Shown one piece after another: positions 7,362-15,625 of a stretch of DNA of 17,426 nucleotides (the stretch's first letter is position 1; the number at the start of each line of letters is the position of its first letter). The position numbers and the translations under genes are program-made. The stretch spans positions 4,860-22,285 of the forward strand of contig DHGA01000019.1 of NCBI GenBank assembly GCA_002402545.1, read 5' to 3'. The notes below the pieces were generated by a model. That model was not told the DNA's origin, searched no databases, and saw nothing but the letters and a program-made list of their open reading frames with translations. The stretch is from Syntrophaceae bacterium UBA4810 (GTDB lineage: Bacteria > Desulfobacterota > Syntrophia > Syntrophales > Smithellaceae).

Positions 7362-8141
7362 ATGAAATTAGACGAACACAATATATCGCAGGCGCAGTTG
7401 AAAAAATGGTCGAAACTCGACGATGCAAAAACGCGCCGGGAAGAAGGAATATTTCTGGCTGAAGGCGTCAAAGTGGTGGAAGAGCTGCTCGCCAGCGACT
7501 GGGAAGTTAACGCCCTGCTGATCATGCCCGACAAAATAAAATACTGGGAAAAGCTGCCTTTTGGATCAGTAAATAAGTTTCCCGTCTACCAGCTTAACCG
7601 CGCCCAGTGGCAGAAAATCGGCCAGGACAGAGAGCCGGAAGGAATCATGGCCGTTGTGCGGGCAAAAAAATTGTCTTCGTTGTCTGAGGCCATATCCCGC
7701 ACAACCGGCAACTTCCTGATTTTGCATGAAATCAACAACCCCCGCAATCTGGGGGCGCTCATGCGCAGCACTCATTGGTTCGGCTTTTCCGGAATAATTT
7801 TAAGCGCGAACTCGGCGGATTATACAAATCCCAAGGCGGTGCGCGCTTCCATGGGCAGCCTTTTTCATTTGACAATTGTCCCGGAAGTTGATTTATCCAC
7901 GGCATTGCCGGAAATTAAAAAAAGCTTCTTGCTCATCGGTTCGCACATCCGTAAAGGCCTGCTGCCCCACGCGGCGCAAAAAAGGACGGCGTTGCTTTTA
8001 GGCAATGAAAGCCACGGCCTGCCGGAAGAACTTTTAAAAGCAACCGACGAACAGTGGAGCATTGCCGGCAGCGGCAAGGCGGATTCACTGAGCCTGCCAC
8101 AGGCGGCGGCGATTATGATGTACGAATGTACGAAAAAATAA
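7362..8141 (+). CDS. SpoU/TrmH-family RNA 2'-O-ribose methyltransferase
   Basis: A 259-residue SAM-dependent enzyme expected to methylate a ribose 2'-OH in rRNA or tRNA. Residues 10-100 form the small substrate-binding domain typical of RlmB/TsnR-like members, and 117-258 the trefoil-knot catalytic domain. Motif 1 is NPRNLGALMR (126-135, with conserved N and R), motif 2 is LLGNESHGL (212-220). Motif 3 reads SLSLPQAAA (242-250), with Ser244 where many members have Asn (SLNV). Ser occurs in some subfamilies, so loss of activity is not claimed. The gene begins 12 bases after the TerC gene, without an obvious Shine-Dalgarno sequence, which suggests coupled translation. The exact target nucleotide cannot be told from sequence. 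Confidence 0.88.
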   Translation: MKLDEHNISQAQLKKWSKLDDAKTRREEGIFLAEGVKVVEELLASDWEVNALLIMPDKIKYWEKLPFGSVNKFPVYQLNRAQWQKIGQDREPEGIMAVVRAKKLSSLSEAISRTTGNFLILHEINNPRNLGALMRSTHWFGFSGIILSANSADYTNPKAVRASMGSLFHLTIVPEVDLSTALPEIKKSFLLIGSHIRKGLLPHAAQKRTALLLGNESHGLPEELLKATDEQWSIAGSGKADSLSLPQAAAIMMYECTKK

Positions 8142-8152
8142 CAATATAAAGG

Positions 8153-8225
8153 TGTCATTCCGAATCCGCCGCAGGCGTGTGAGGAATCTTAAAGATTTCT
8201 CGTCGCTTTGTTCCTCGAAATGACA
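8153..8225. repeat. Palindromic REP-like intergenic element
   Basis: The ends TGTCATTCCGA (8153-8163) and TCGAAATGACA (8215-8225) are inverted copies with one mismatch. Inside, GAGGAATCTT (8181-8190) and AAGATTTCTC (8192-8201) form a second inverted pair with one mismatch. This is the common 'TGTCATTCCGA…GAGGAATC…AAGATTCCTC…GAATGACA' type of non-coding repeat dispersed in many bacterial genomes. It fills nearly the whole gap between the methyltransferase and cutA, so the transcript would fold into a long hairpin here. No T-run follows. Confidence 0.7.
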
Positions 8226-8241
8226 TGAGGACAGATGAACC

Positions 8242-8559
8242 ATGAAAACTTTTATTCAAATTTCTACCACCACCGCCACCAAAGAAGAGGCGCAGAAAAT
8301 CGCGCGCTATCTGATCGAACAAAAGCTTGCCGCTTGCGCGCAGATTTTAGGCCCGATCGAAAGCACCTACGTTTGGAAGGACAAAGTGGAAACGGCCGGT
8401 GAGTGGCTGTGCCTGATCAAGACGCGGGAGGCTTTATTCGACAAAGTGGCAAATGCAATTAAAAAACTGCACCCATATGAAACACCGGAAATTATTGCCG
8501 TACCGATTAAACAAGGCAGCGCGCAGTATTTACAATGGATTGAGCATTCATTAATCTGA
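8242..8559 (+). CDS. cutA: Divalent-cation tolerance protein CutA
   Basis: A 105-residue protein with the full CutA1 profile: an initial beta strand (FIQISTTTATKEEAQKIAR), then LAACAQILGPIESTYVWK (31-48), LIKTR in the middle, and the C-terminal HPYETPEIIAVPI. CutA1 proteins form very stable cytoplasmic trimers. They were named for copper tolerance, but their real job is unsettled. The start ATG follows a GAGGA-containing leader that overlaps the end of the REP-like element. Transketolase begins 19 bases downstream, so cutA probably leads the cutA-tkt-pgi group or continues the upstream run. Length is normal and no irregularity is seen. Confidence 0.92.
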   Translation: MKTFIQISTTTATKEEAQKIARYLIEQKLAACAQILGPIESTYVWKDKVETAGEWLCLIKTREALFDKVANAIKKLHPYETPEIIAVPIKQGSAQYLQWIEHSLI

Positions 8560-8578
8560 AAATATCTAAGGAGATAAT

Positions 8579-10642
8579 ATGCCCGACAAAAAAGAACTGG
8601 AAAAGAAATGCATCGATACCATCCGCTTTTTGGCTGCCGACGCCATTGAAAAGGCCAAATCCGGCCACCCCGGAATGCCCCTGGGTGCCGCCGCCGCCGC
8701 ATACACTCTGTGGACAAAGCATTTAAAGCATAACCCGAAAAATCCCCGCTGGTCTGACCGCGACCGCTTTGTCCTGTCCGCTGGCCATGCCTCGATGCTT
8801 TTATACGCGCTTTTGCATTTAACCGGTTACGACCTGACGCTGGACGATATCAAAAATTTCCGCCAGTGGGGCAGCCGCACGCCGGGGCATCCCGAATACA
8901 GGCACACGCCCGGCGTGGAAGTAACCACGGGGCCCCTTGGGCAGGGGCTGGCCAACGCCGTGGGCATGGCAATAGCCGAGGCGCATCTGGCGGCGCGTTT
9001 CAACCGCGAAGAAAATAGAATAGTCGATCATTTTACTTACGTTATGGCCAGCGACGGCGATATGATGGAAGGAGTAGTTGCTGAAGCCTGCGCGCTGGCG
9101 GGACATCTGCGGCTGGGAAAATTAATTGTTCTTTACGATGACAACAAAGTGACACTGGCCGGCTCCGCGGGTCTGTCTTTTACCGAAAATATTGAATTAC
9201 GCTTTAAATCCTACGGCTGGCAGGTGATCAAAGTTGCCGACGGCAACGATACGGCGGCTATCGACAAAGCAATCAAAAAAGCCAAACGCGAAACCGAAAA
9301 ACCATCGCTCATCTGTGTTTCCACAACGATCGGGTTCGGCTCTCCCTGCAAGCAGGGCAGTTGCGACGCGCACGGCTCGCCTTTGGGTGCCGAAGAGCTG
9401 CAGAAAACAAAAGAAGCGCTCTGCTGGGAAACAAGCGAAAATTTTTATATCCGCGAGGATGTCCGTAAATATTTCCGTAAGGCGCTGACGCACGGCAAAA
9501 GACAGGAAAAAATGTGGCAGGAAAATCTGACCGCCTATAAACAGAAACATCCGGATCATGCCGCGGATTTTGAGCGAATCATGCGCAGCGACTTGCCGGA
9601 TAATTGGGAAGCGGCGCTTGCTGAATTTCCCGCTGGTTCAAAAGATATCGCCACGCGCAAAGCATCGGAAACCATCATGCAGTCTCTTGCCGCGAAAGTG
9701 CCGGAGCTTATCGGCGGTTCAGCCGACCTCAATCCTTCCACCTTCACCTGGCTCAAAAAACTGGGTGATTTTCAAAACCCTGCTTTATCGCCGGACGGAC
9801 TGCACGGCATGGTGGGCGGCCCCTGGGGTTATGAGGGTCGTAACATTCACTTTGGCGTGCGCGAACACGCGATGGGTTCTGTTTCCGTGGGGATGGCGTT
9901 GCACGGCGGCGTTATTCCCTTCACGGCGACGTTTCTTACATTTGCCGATTACATGCGCCCGCCCATGCGCCTGGCCGCGCTTATGGGACTGCGCGCTATT
10001 TTTGTTTTCACGCACGACAGCATCGGCGTGGGCGAAGATGGGCCCACGCATCAGCCCATTGAACAGGTAATGAATCTGCGCCAGGTGCCGAACATGACCG
10101 TGCTTCGCCCGGCGGACGCCAATGAAACATTGGAGGCCTGGCGCATCGCCATAAGCAACACCAAAGGCCCGACCACTCTGATTTTCAGCCGTCAGAATTT
10201 GCCGGTTCTGGACAGAGCTTCCTGCGCTCCCGCTTCCGGTACGCGCCAGGGAGGATATATCTTATGGGAGGCATCATCCGATCCAGAAATAATTTTTATC
10301 GCCACAGGCTCTGAAGTTTCCATGACTCTTGCGGCCGCCCAAAAATTGGCACAGGAGGAGAAAAAAGTTCGTGTGGTTTCCCTGCCCAGTTGGGAAATCT
10401 TCGATAAGCAGCCGCGCGATTACCGCGAAAAGGTTTTGCCGCCGCGCGTCACGGCTAGAATTGCCGTCGAAGCGGGGATAAGCCTGGGCTGGGAACACTA
10501 TTTAGGTCTTGACGGAAAAACTATCGGCATGGAAACTTTCGGCGCTTCCGCCCCGGGTCCGGTGCTCTATGAAAAATTCGGCTTTACCGTGGAAAATATA
10601 ATTATCAAAGCCAAAGAGCTACTACATAGTAAGCAGAAATAA
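8579..10642 (+). CDS. tkt: Transketolase
   Basis: A 687-residue thiamine-diphosphate enzyme of the non-oxidative pentose phosphate pathway, moving two-carbon units between sugar phosphates in the cytoplasm. The N-terminal TPP half has H30 (SGHPGMP), LSAGHASML (67-75), GPLGQG (118-123) and the ThDP/Mg motif SDGDMMEG (158-165) with the DDNK ligand at 187-190. The usual Cys of DGCMMEG is Asp here. The PYR domain carries the catalytic Glu in FGVREHAMG and the phosphate-contacting HDSIGVGEDGPTHQ loop. A C-terminal transketolase domain follows. AAGGAG precedes ATG. Its TAA is one base before the isomerase start codon, so the two genes are surely co-transcribed and likely translationally coupled. 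This supports joint sugar-phosphate recycling. Confidence 0.95.
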   Translation: MPDKKELEKKCIDTIRFLAADAIEKAKSGHPGMPLGAAAAAYTLWTKHLKHNPKNPRWSDRDRFVLSAGHASMLLYALLHLTGYDLTLDDIKNFRQWGSRTPGHPEYRHTPGVEVTTGPLGQGLANAVGMAIAEAHLAARFNREENRIVDHFTYVMASDGDMMEGVVAEACALAGHLRLGKLIVLYDDNKVTLAGSAGLSFTENIELRFKSYGWQVIKVADGNDTAAIDKAIKKAKRETEKPSLICVSTTIGFGSPCKQGSCDAHGSPLGAEELQKTKEALCWETSENFYIREDVRKYFRKALTHGKRQEKMWQENLTAYKQKHPDHAADFERIMRSDLPDNWEAALAEFPAGSKDIATRKASETIMQSLAAKVPELIGGSADLNPSTFTWLKKLGDFQNPALSPDGLHGMVGGPWGYEGRNIHFGVREHAMGSVSVGMALHGGVIPFTATFLTFADYMRPPMRLAALMGLRAIFVFTHDSIGVGEDGPTHQPIEQVMNLRQVPNMTVLRPADANETLEAWRIAISNTKGPTTLIFSRQNLPVLDRASCAPASGTRQGGYILWEASSDPEIIFIATGSEVSMTLAAAQKLAQEEKKVRVVSLPSWEIFDKQPRDYREKVLPPRVTARIAVEAGISLGWEHYLGLDGKTIGMETFGASAPGPVLYEKFGFTVENIIIKAKELLHSKQK

Positions 10643-10643
10643 A

Positions 10644-12311
10644 ATGAAGGAAGCCCTGATCAATTACTATCCGGGAAGCTATCAGCAAATAGTTGAAGCC
10701 GCGTGGAAAAAAACACGGCAGGATGATGTAGCTTGCCGCATCCGGGCAAAAGACTACACGCTGTGGAGCGCGTCGCCTGACGAAATCGTCAATCGCCTGG
10801 GCTGGCTTGACGCGCCGGGTCATACTCTGAAAAAAATAGATTACATCCGGGATACACTCGCTCCTCCGGCCAACAAAAAAATAAAAGATGTTATTTTATT
10901 GGGTATGGGCGGCTCGGGCCTGACCGCGGAGGTTTTCAACAAAGTATTCGGCGCGCAGACAGGTTATCCGCAACTTACCGTTTTAGACACAACCAACCCG
11001 GCGATAATCAGCAATATCGCGCAAAAGATTGACTGGGATAAAACTATTTTTATTGTTTCTTCCAAATCCGGAACAACGATGGAAATAACCTCCCTATTTT
11101 ATTTTTTCTACAACGAAGCGCGAAAAATAAAAGGCGGCGGCGCCGGAGAACATTTTATTTTTATCACAGATGAAGGATCACCGCTGGCCAAAACGGTACG
11201 GGAACTTTCGCCCTTCCATGTCTTTCTCAATAATCCTGATATCGGCGGACGCTACAGCGCTCTTTCTTTTTTCGGTATCGTCCCGGCGGCAATCATCGGC
11301 ATTGATGTGAATAAATTGTTACACAACGCGCAATCCGCTGCAGGCGCCGCTTCCAAAACTGGCATTATGCTGGGCGCGGCGCTGGGGGCGCTCGCGTGTC
11401 AGGGGCGCGATAAACTGACTCTTTACCTACCGCCGCGATGGAAGTCATTCGGCGACTGGCTGGAGCAGCTTATCGCGGAGAGCACCGGCAAAGAAGGCAA
11501 AGGCATCCTTCCCGTTTTGGATGAACCTGACGCCGGTGTTTCTTTTTACGCGCAAGACCGCGTGTTTGTTTTTTTCCAGGAAAAAAATGAGATAAACCCT
11601 GACCGTCTGAAAACATTAACCGGCGCTGGTCACCCGGCAATCACCATTCAAATAAATAATGACTTTGACTTGGGAAGCCAGATGTACATCTGGGAGATGG
11701 CCACCACCGTAGCGGCATATTTTTTAGGTGTTAATCCTTTCGATCAGCCGGATGTCGAAGCGACAAAAATACACACACGAAAGATGATTGAATCGTATAA
11801 GAATAAAAAAAGCACCGATGAAGAAAAGCCGGTTCTTGCCACTGCAGACGGCAATGTTTACGGCGATACAAGGGGAAAAACGATAAGCGAAGTTTTGAAC
11901 AATTTTTTAGCGCAGCAAAAAACCGGCGATTACGCCAGTCTGCAGATTTATTTAAACCCCTCTGAAGAAGTTGATACGGCAACCGCCAAATTGCGCGCGG
12001 CAATCTTCAAAAAATACAAACTGCCTGTGACCTGCGGCTACGGCCCGCGTTATCTGCACTCCACAGGACAACTGCATAAGGGCGGTGCCAACTGCGGTCT
12101 GTTTATCCAACTTACGGAAGAAAATCTTATGAATATCCCTATTCCTGACGAATTGGGAAAGGAGAGTTCTTCATTGAGTTTTGGCGAACTCCTTGCCGCG
12201 CAGGCGCAGGGTGACTGGCAGGCGCTTAAAGAAAAAGGCCGCCGCATCATCCGTATCCACTTCCCAAATGATACCGCAGCCTTCCTGAAAAAACTTGCCG
12301 CCGCTCTTTAG
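10644..12311 (+). CDS. pgi: Glucose-6-phosphate isomerase, isomerase half of the transaldolase/PGI type
   Basis: A 555-residue sugar isomerase interconverting glucose-6-phosphate and fructose-6-phosphate. SIS-domain motifs are clear: GMGGSGLTAEVF (88-99), SSKSGTTMEITS (139-150) and GGRYSALS (201-208). HSTGQLHKGG (472-481) carries the C-terminal active-site histidine region. The first 60 residues (…CRIRAKDYTLWSASPDEI…RLGWLD) match the linker that joins the two halves in bifunctional transaldolase/phosphoglucose isomerase proteins rather than classic PGI. Here no transaldolase domain precedes it, and the gene starts one base after transketolase. It may be a split or ancestral form with transaldolase encoded elsewhere. 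It ends four bases from the stop of the convergent nitroreductase gene, and no clear terminator is visible in that gap. Confidence 0.88.
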   Translation: MKEALINYYPGSYQQIVEAAWKKTRQDDVACRIRAKDYTLWSASPDEIVNRLGWLDAPGHTLKKIDYIRDTLAPPANKKIKDVILLGMGGSGLTAEVFNKVFGAQTGYPQLTVLDTTNPAIISNIAQKIDWDKTIFIVSSKSGTTMEITSLFYFFYNEARKIKGGGAGEHFIFITDEGSPLAKTVRELSPFHVFLNNPDIGGRYSALSFFGIVPAAIIGIDVNKLLHNAQSAAGAASKTGIMLGAALGALACQGRDKLTLYLPPRWKSFGDWLEQLIAESTGKEGKGILPVLDEPDAGVSFYAQDRVFVFFQEKNEINPDRLKTLTGAGHPAITIQINNDFDLGSQMYIWEMATTVAAYFLGVNPFDQPDVEATKIHTRKMIESYKNKKSTDEEKPVLATADGNVYGDTRGKTISEVLNNFLAQQKTGDYASLQIYLNPSEEVDTATAKLRAAIFKKYKLPVTCGYGPRYLHSTGQLHKGGANCGLFIQLTEENLMNIPIPDELGKESSSLSFGELLAAQAQGDWQALKEKGRRIIRIHFPNDTAAFLKKLAAAL

Positions 12312-12315
12312 TTTT

Positions 12316-12894
12316 TCAGCCCTTTACCTGACTGATAACCCGCAGAATCTTGGGCGCATTACGCGGTGATGCCGCGGGAATTTCTTTCGGGTAACCAATA
12401 ATCAGCGGCGCGACAATACGCAGATTTTCATCCATCCCCAGTTCCGCTTTTAATTTCGGATCACGAATGTGCGCGCCCAGACCAATCCAACAAGTGCCCA
12501 AACCTCTGGCTGCCGCGGCAAACATGATATAGCTTACCGCCAACGCGCAGTCGATATCCAGCGAATGCACCGCGCGTGAACCGGCAATATAAATTACGCA
12601 GGGCGCGTTATAAAACACGTTGAATTTATCATTTTTTAGCAGCTCAACATATTCCGGGCTTAAGCTCGCTTTCTTTTGTTCAAAATCTTTCAGAAGATTG
12701 GCCTTGCTTTCATCGGAGAGCCTTTTGATGGTCTCCCGGCAGTTAATCACCACAAAACGGCAGGGCTGATTGTTGCTGGCCGAAGGCGCCAGCGTCGCTT
12801 CCTGCAGTATTTCATTTACTATATCCATCGGCAATTCTTTTGGCTTGTAATCGCGGATGGACCTTCTATCTTTCAACAATTGAGTAAATTGCAT
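12316..12894 (-). CDS. Nitroreductase-family FMN oxidoreductase
   Basis: A 192-residue flavoprotein of the nitroreductase superfamily, which binds FMN and uses NAD(P)H. FMN-contact motifs are RRSIRDY (10-16), APSASNNQPCRF (36-47) and the late GLGTCWIG (131-138). Substrate cannot be assigned; family members reduce nitro compounds or quinones, or act on flavins. The chosen ATG at 12894 sits just after GGAAGGTGTT on the minus strand. An upstream in-frame TTG (12918) and ATG (12912) lie before or within the ribosome site and are less likely. It follows the S-component gene after 95 bases and might belong to the same transcript. Confidence 0.87.
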   Translation of the reverse strand: MQFTQLLKDRRSIRDYKPKELPMDIVNEILQEATLAPSASNNQPCRFVVINCRETIKRLSDESKANLLKDFEQKKASLSPEYVELLKNDKFNVFYNAPCVIYIAGSRAVHSLDIDCALAVSYIMFAAAARGLGTCWIGLGAHIRDPKLKAELGMDENLRIVAPLIIGYPKEIPAASPRNAPKILRVISQVKG

Positions 12895-12989
12895 AACACC
12901 TTCCTTCCTCATTACCAAAGTTTTTGTCTTTATATCTTTACAGCAGAAAAGTTAAAGGACTTCCTCTCTGGCCACGTCATTATTTAATT

Positions 12990-13526
12990 TTATTTAATAT
13001 TTTCTTTTAGCCATAAAAGCAGGAAGTAACCACCGACAATCTGAACAATAATTCCGGGCAACCCTATGTGAAAATCACTCAGAGAAAGAATGAGGCTCTT
13101 TTTGTATGCCCACTCGAACAACAAACCCAGGAATTGATAGATGGCGACTACCGCCGTGATATGCAGCAGGGAAATTTTCTGCGTGCTGTGTGCCACCCAT
13201 GACGCGGCGGCGGCCAGCAGCGCCGATTTAACCAGAATAACCGGCAAGACAGCTGCGGGCGGCATACCGGTTAAATAATAATTGGCTAAAGGAGAAATAA
13301 GAGCGGTAGCAAGACCTGCGGCAAATCCAAACCGATAAGCGGCAATCAAAGTAAAGAAATATATAGGCAGAAAAATCTTTCCACCCTGCGGGATGGCGTG
13401 AGCAATAATAGGCAAAATAAGATTGCCCGCAATAAAAAGCGTGACAAACATATGAAAACGAAGCTGACTGACAGATAAAGACTGCTGCCTGAAATCAGTT
13501 GCTTTCCAAAAAGCTAACGCGTTCAT
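12990..13526 (-). CDS. Predicted ECF-transporter S component (substrate-binding membrane protein)
   Basis: A 178-residue protein with five to six membrane helices. The stretch FGFAAGLATALISPLANYYL followed by TGMPP is typical of S components of energy-coupling-factor transporters, which bind a vitamin or metal and use a shared ATPase/T module. No EcfA or EcfT gene is in the window, so a distant shared module is needed. The ATG at 13526 is chosen because GGAGG (complement of 13531-13535) lies five bases before it; a longer frame from 13544 would place its start upstream of that site. It lies 100 bases downstream of a TonB-dependent receptor, suggesting that both carry the same scarce nutrient across outer and inner membranes (inference). 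The substrate is unknown. Confidence 0.65.
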   Translation of the reverse strand: MNALAFWKATDFRQQSLSVSQLRFHMFVTLFIAGNLILPIIAHAIPQGGKIFLPIYFFTLIAAYRFGFAAGLATALISPLANYYLTGMPPAAVLPVILVKSALLAAAASWVAHSTQKISLLHITAVVAIYQFLGLLFEWAYKKSLILSLSDFHIGLPGIIVQIVGGYFLLLWLKENIK

Positions 13527-13568
13527 TTTTCCTCCGGTAATCAAAGATAATTTAATTTAATTTAATTT

Positions 13569-13597
13569 ATTCTATTCTATAAGCACAATGCGCGCAA
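13569..13597 (-). promoter_or_regulatory. Weak candidate promoter before the S-component gene
   Basis: On the minus strand TTGCGC (13597-13592) is followed after 17 bases by TAGAAT (13574-13569), which matches five of six -10 bases. The -35 match is poor. The leader to 13526 contains three tandem TTTAA units (13551-13565) and is strongly AT-rich. Confidence 0.3.
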
Positions 13598-13626
13598 GAT
13601 AATTACGCCAATATTTCTATGATGCA

Positions 13627-15582
13627 TTAAAACCTTAATTTTATTCCCAACATGCCGCTGATTCCAGGCGTAGGATAATCCTTTTTATACGCGTAGCGCA
13701 CATCCGTCAGGTTTTCGCCGGCCAGAAATATTTCTCCTTCTATTTTCGGCGCCTGCCAATTAAATTCCAAGCTTATCATACCGTTAAGAATCCAGAAGCC
13801 GTTGACTTTCACGATGCTCGCGCCGTAATCCACCAAGCGATTATTGGCGACATACTGGTCATCCTGATAAATAGTGTCCAGACTGATTTTAAAATGATCG
13901 AAGACTCTGATATTGACACCGGCGGAAACCATCCACTCCGGGCTGTAAGGAAGATTATCCGGGGATTTGCGCGCCACCCACGCGCCTCCCACGAAAAAGG
14001 AAAATTCCTTTGCCGGATTAAAGTTTAGTGTTGCTTCCAGGCCATGCCTTTCGAAACGGGCGATATTTTCATAGTGAGGGGGCAGCGGGCTGGTAATGAT
14101 AATGAGACGGTTTGAGCCTTTATCGTAGAAATAAGTCAAATCCGCGCGTACTTTCAGGCCAAAGGATCGGTTAATCCCCACCTCGAAATGGTCAACTTTT
14201 TCCGGTTTCAGTTCCTTCCACCTGATATTGCCTGCCCAGAACATTTCGGACTGGGCGACGACATAAAGACCCGGATAGTTTATGCCGCGGCTGTAAAAGA
14301 AATGCAAATCCGTGGAAGAATTCTTCAGCGCGATACCCGCCTGCGGCGTGAATTGCGCGTCAAAGGCGCTGTGCTCATAATAGCGAATCCCGCCTGTCGG
14401 AACCAACTGCCAGTCTCCCGGCAGCTCAAATTTCTGACTCAGGGAAAGGTAGGGAGAAACGATGCGGAAAGTTTTGCCGGAAAATTCCGCGTCGGGACGC
14501 GGCGCTTCCCGGTCAATAAAAACCTTTCCCGATGTAAAATCAAAATCCGCTCCGGCAAGCAGAGAAGATCCGCTCCACAGCGTCAGCGCCTCTCTGGCGC
14601 GCAGGCCGTAATTATCAAAATCGGTGATGGTATTAAAATAAAATGAACTGGCCAGATCATACTGCTCAAGCCAGGATGCTTTGCCTTTCTGCCAATAAAA
14701 TTTCCAGTCGCCTTTTATATTATTATAATCGTGCGATAAGGTAGCAATGGTTAAGACATCTTCGAGCTTGTACGTTCCCTGTCTTTCGAGCGGCCTGCCT
14801 TTCGGCCCCGGATCTTCAGAACGATTGTCGGACACGTTTACAACAAGGGATGCTGACCAATTATCAAAAACCTCGTGCCCAACACGCGCAAAATAATTTT
14901 GAAGTTCGCCGCCCGCGTTGTCCCTGTGTCCGCTGGAGCGCTTATAACTCTGGAGTACATAATAATCCGTGTTTTTTATTTTCCCGCCGTGTTCGGCGAC
15001 TTCAATCAGGCTATGATAAGAACCGCCTGCTGCCTTAAGCTCTGTCGCAAAACCCGACTCATACTTGCGTTTGGTAATCAGGTTTATCGCGCCGAAAGCC
15101 ATGTTGCCAAAAAGCACTGGCTGTGCTCCCTTATATACTTCGATGCTTTGCGCGATATCAGTGTTTACCATGTCCATCAGCGGATGTGACCAGATGCCGG
15201 CAAATTTGGGAATGCCGTCAACGAGTATCTGAATTTCTCCGCCCGGCCGGGAACTTCCCATACCGCGGATATATATAGCGCCGCCTTCCGCGCCGCCAAA
15301 GCTTCCCACCTGATTATGGCGTGATATCGAAACCCCGGGCGTCCAGCGCAAAGCTGAAGGCAGGTCCTGCGCGTTCAGGTTGTTTATTTGATTTTCATTA
15401 ATGACCGTTACCTGACCGCCGGAATCAATGACTTTATTACCTTCAATAATGGGGGAGGCGACAACAATCACTTCCTCCAAAGTGACTGTGTCTTCCTGCT
15501 TTTCCTGCGCGTAAGTGACTGGAATTATAACAAGAATACAAAATAGCACCAAAAATATTTTAAAAAAATGTTTTCGCATCAT
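13627..15582 (-). CDS. TonB-dependent outer-membrane receptor
   Basis: A 651-residue outer-membrane transporter that takes up a scarce ligand using TonB energy. Signal peptide residues 1-25 end TYA-QE. A TonB box TLEEVIVVAS lies at 34-43. The plug domain covers about 55-172, with YIRGMGSSRPGGEIQILVDG (104-123) and the final FGNMAFGAINLIT. The rest is a 22-strand-type barrel ending in Phe (…GIKLRF), the usual outer-membrane assembly signal. Ligand cannot be read from sequence; this plug style is shared by iron-chelate and cobalamin receptors. Two consecutive ATGs (15582 and 15579) could start it, with no strong Shine-Dalgarno sequence. It follows a membrane-protein gene by 43 bases and precedes a probable ECF S component. 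Confidence 0.92.
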   Translation of the reverse strand: MMRKHFFKIFLVLFCILVIIPVTYAQEKQEDTVTLEEVIVVASPIIEGNKVIDSGGQVTVINENQINNLNAQDLPSALRWTPGVSISRHNQVGSFGGAEGGAIYIRGMGSSRPGGEIQILVDGIPKFAGIWSHPLMDMVNTDIAQSIEVYKGAQPVLFGNMAFGAINLITKRKYESGFATELKAAGGSYHSLIEVAEHGGKIKNTDYYVLQSYKRSSGHRDNAGGELQNYFARVGHEVFDNWSASLVVNVSDNRSEDPGPKGRPLERQGTYKLEDVLTIATLSHDYNNIKGDWKFYWQKGKASWLEQYDLASSFYFNTITDFDNYGLRAREALTLWSGSSLLAGADFDFTSGKVFIDREAPRPDAEFSGKTFRIVSPYLSLSQKFELPGDWQLVPTGGIRYYEHSAFDAQFTPQAGIALKNSSTDLHFFYSRGINYPGLYVVAQSEMFWAGNIRWKELKPEKVDHFEVGINRSFGLKVRADLTYFYDKGSNRLIIITSPLPPHYENIARFERHGLEATLNFNPAKEFSFFVGGAWVARKSPDNLPYSPEWMVSAGVNIRVFDHFKISLDTIYQDDQYVANNRLVDYGASIVKVNGFWILNGMISLEFNWQAPKIEGEIFLAGENLTDVRYAYKKDYPTPGISGMLGIKLRF

Positions 15583-15625
15583 ATCCAGAGGATCGATAAT
15601 GCCCGTGTTGAATATAGAGCACTTG

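Noticed and set aside
9197..9559. Minus-strand open frame inside transketolase, and similar frames at 9785-10051 and 8819-9106
   Set aside because: They lie antisense to a strongly conserved gene and show no recognisable protein.
12300..12330. Bidirectional terminator between the convergent isomerase and nitroreductase genes
   Set aside because: No convincing G/C stem with T-run was found in or near the four-base gap.
13551..13570. TTTAA tandem repeat as a phase-variation tract
   Set aside because: Only three full units; too short to claim slippage control.
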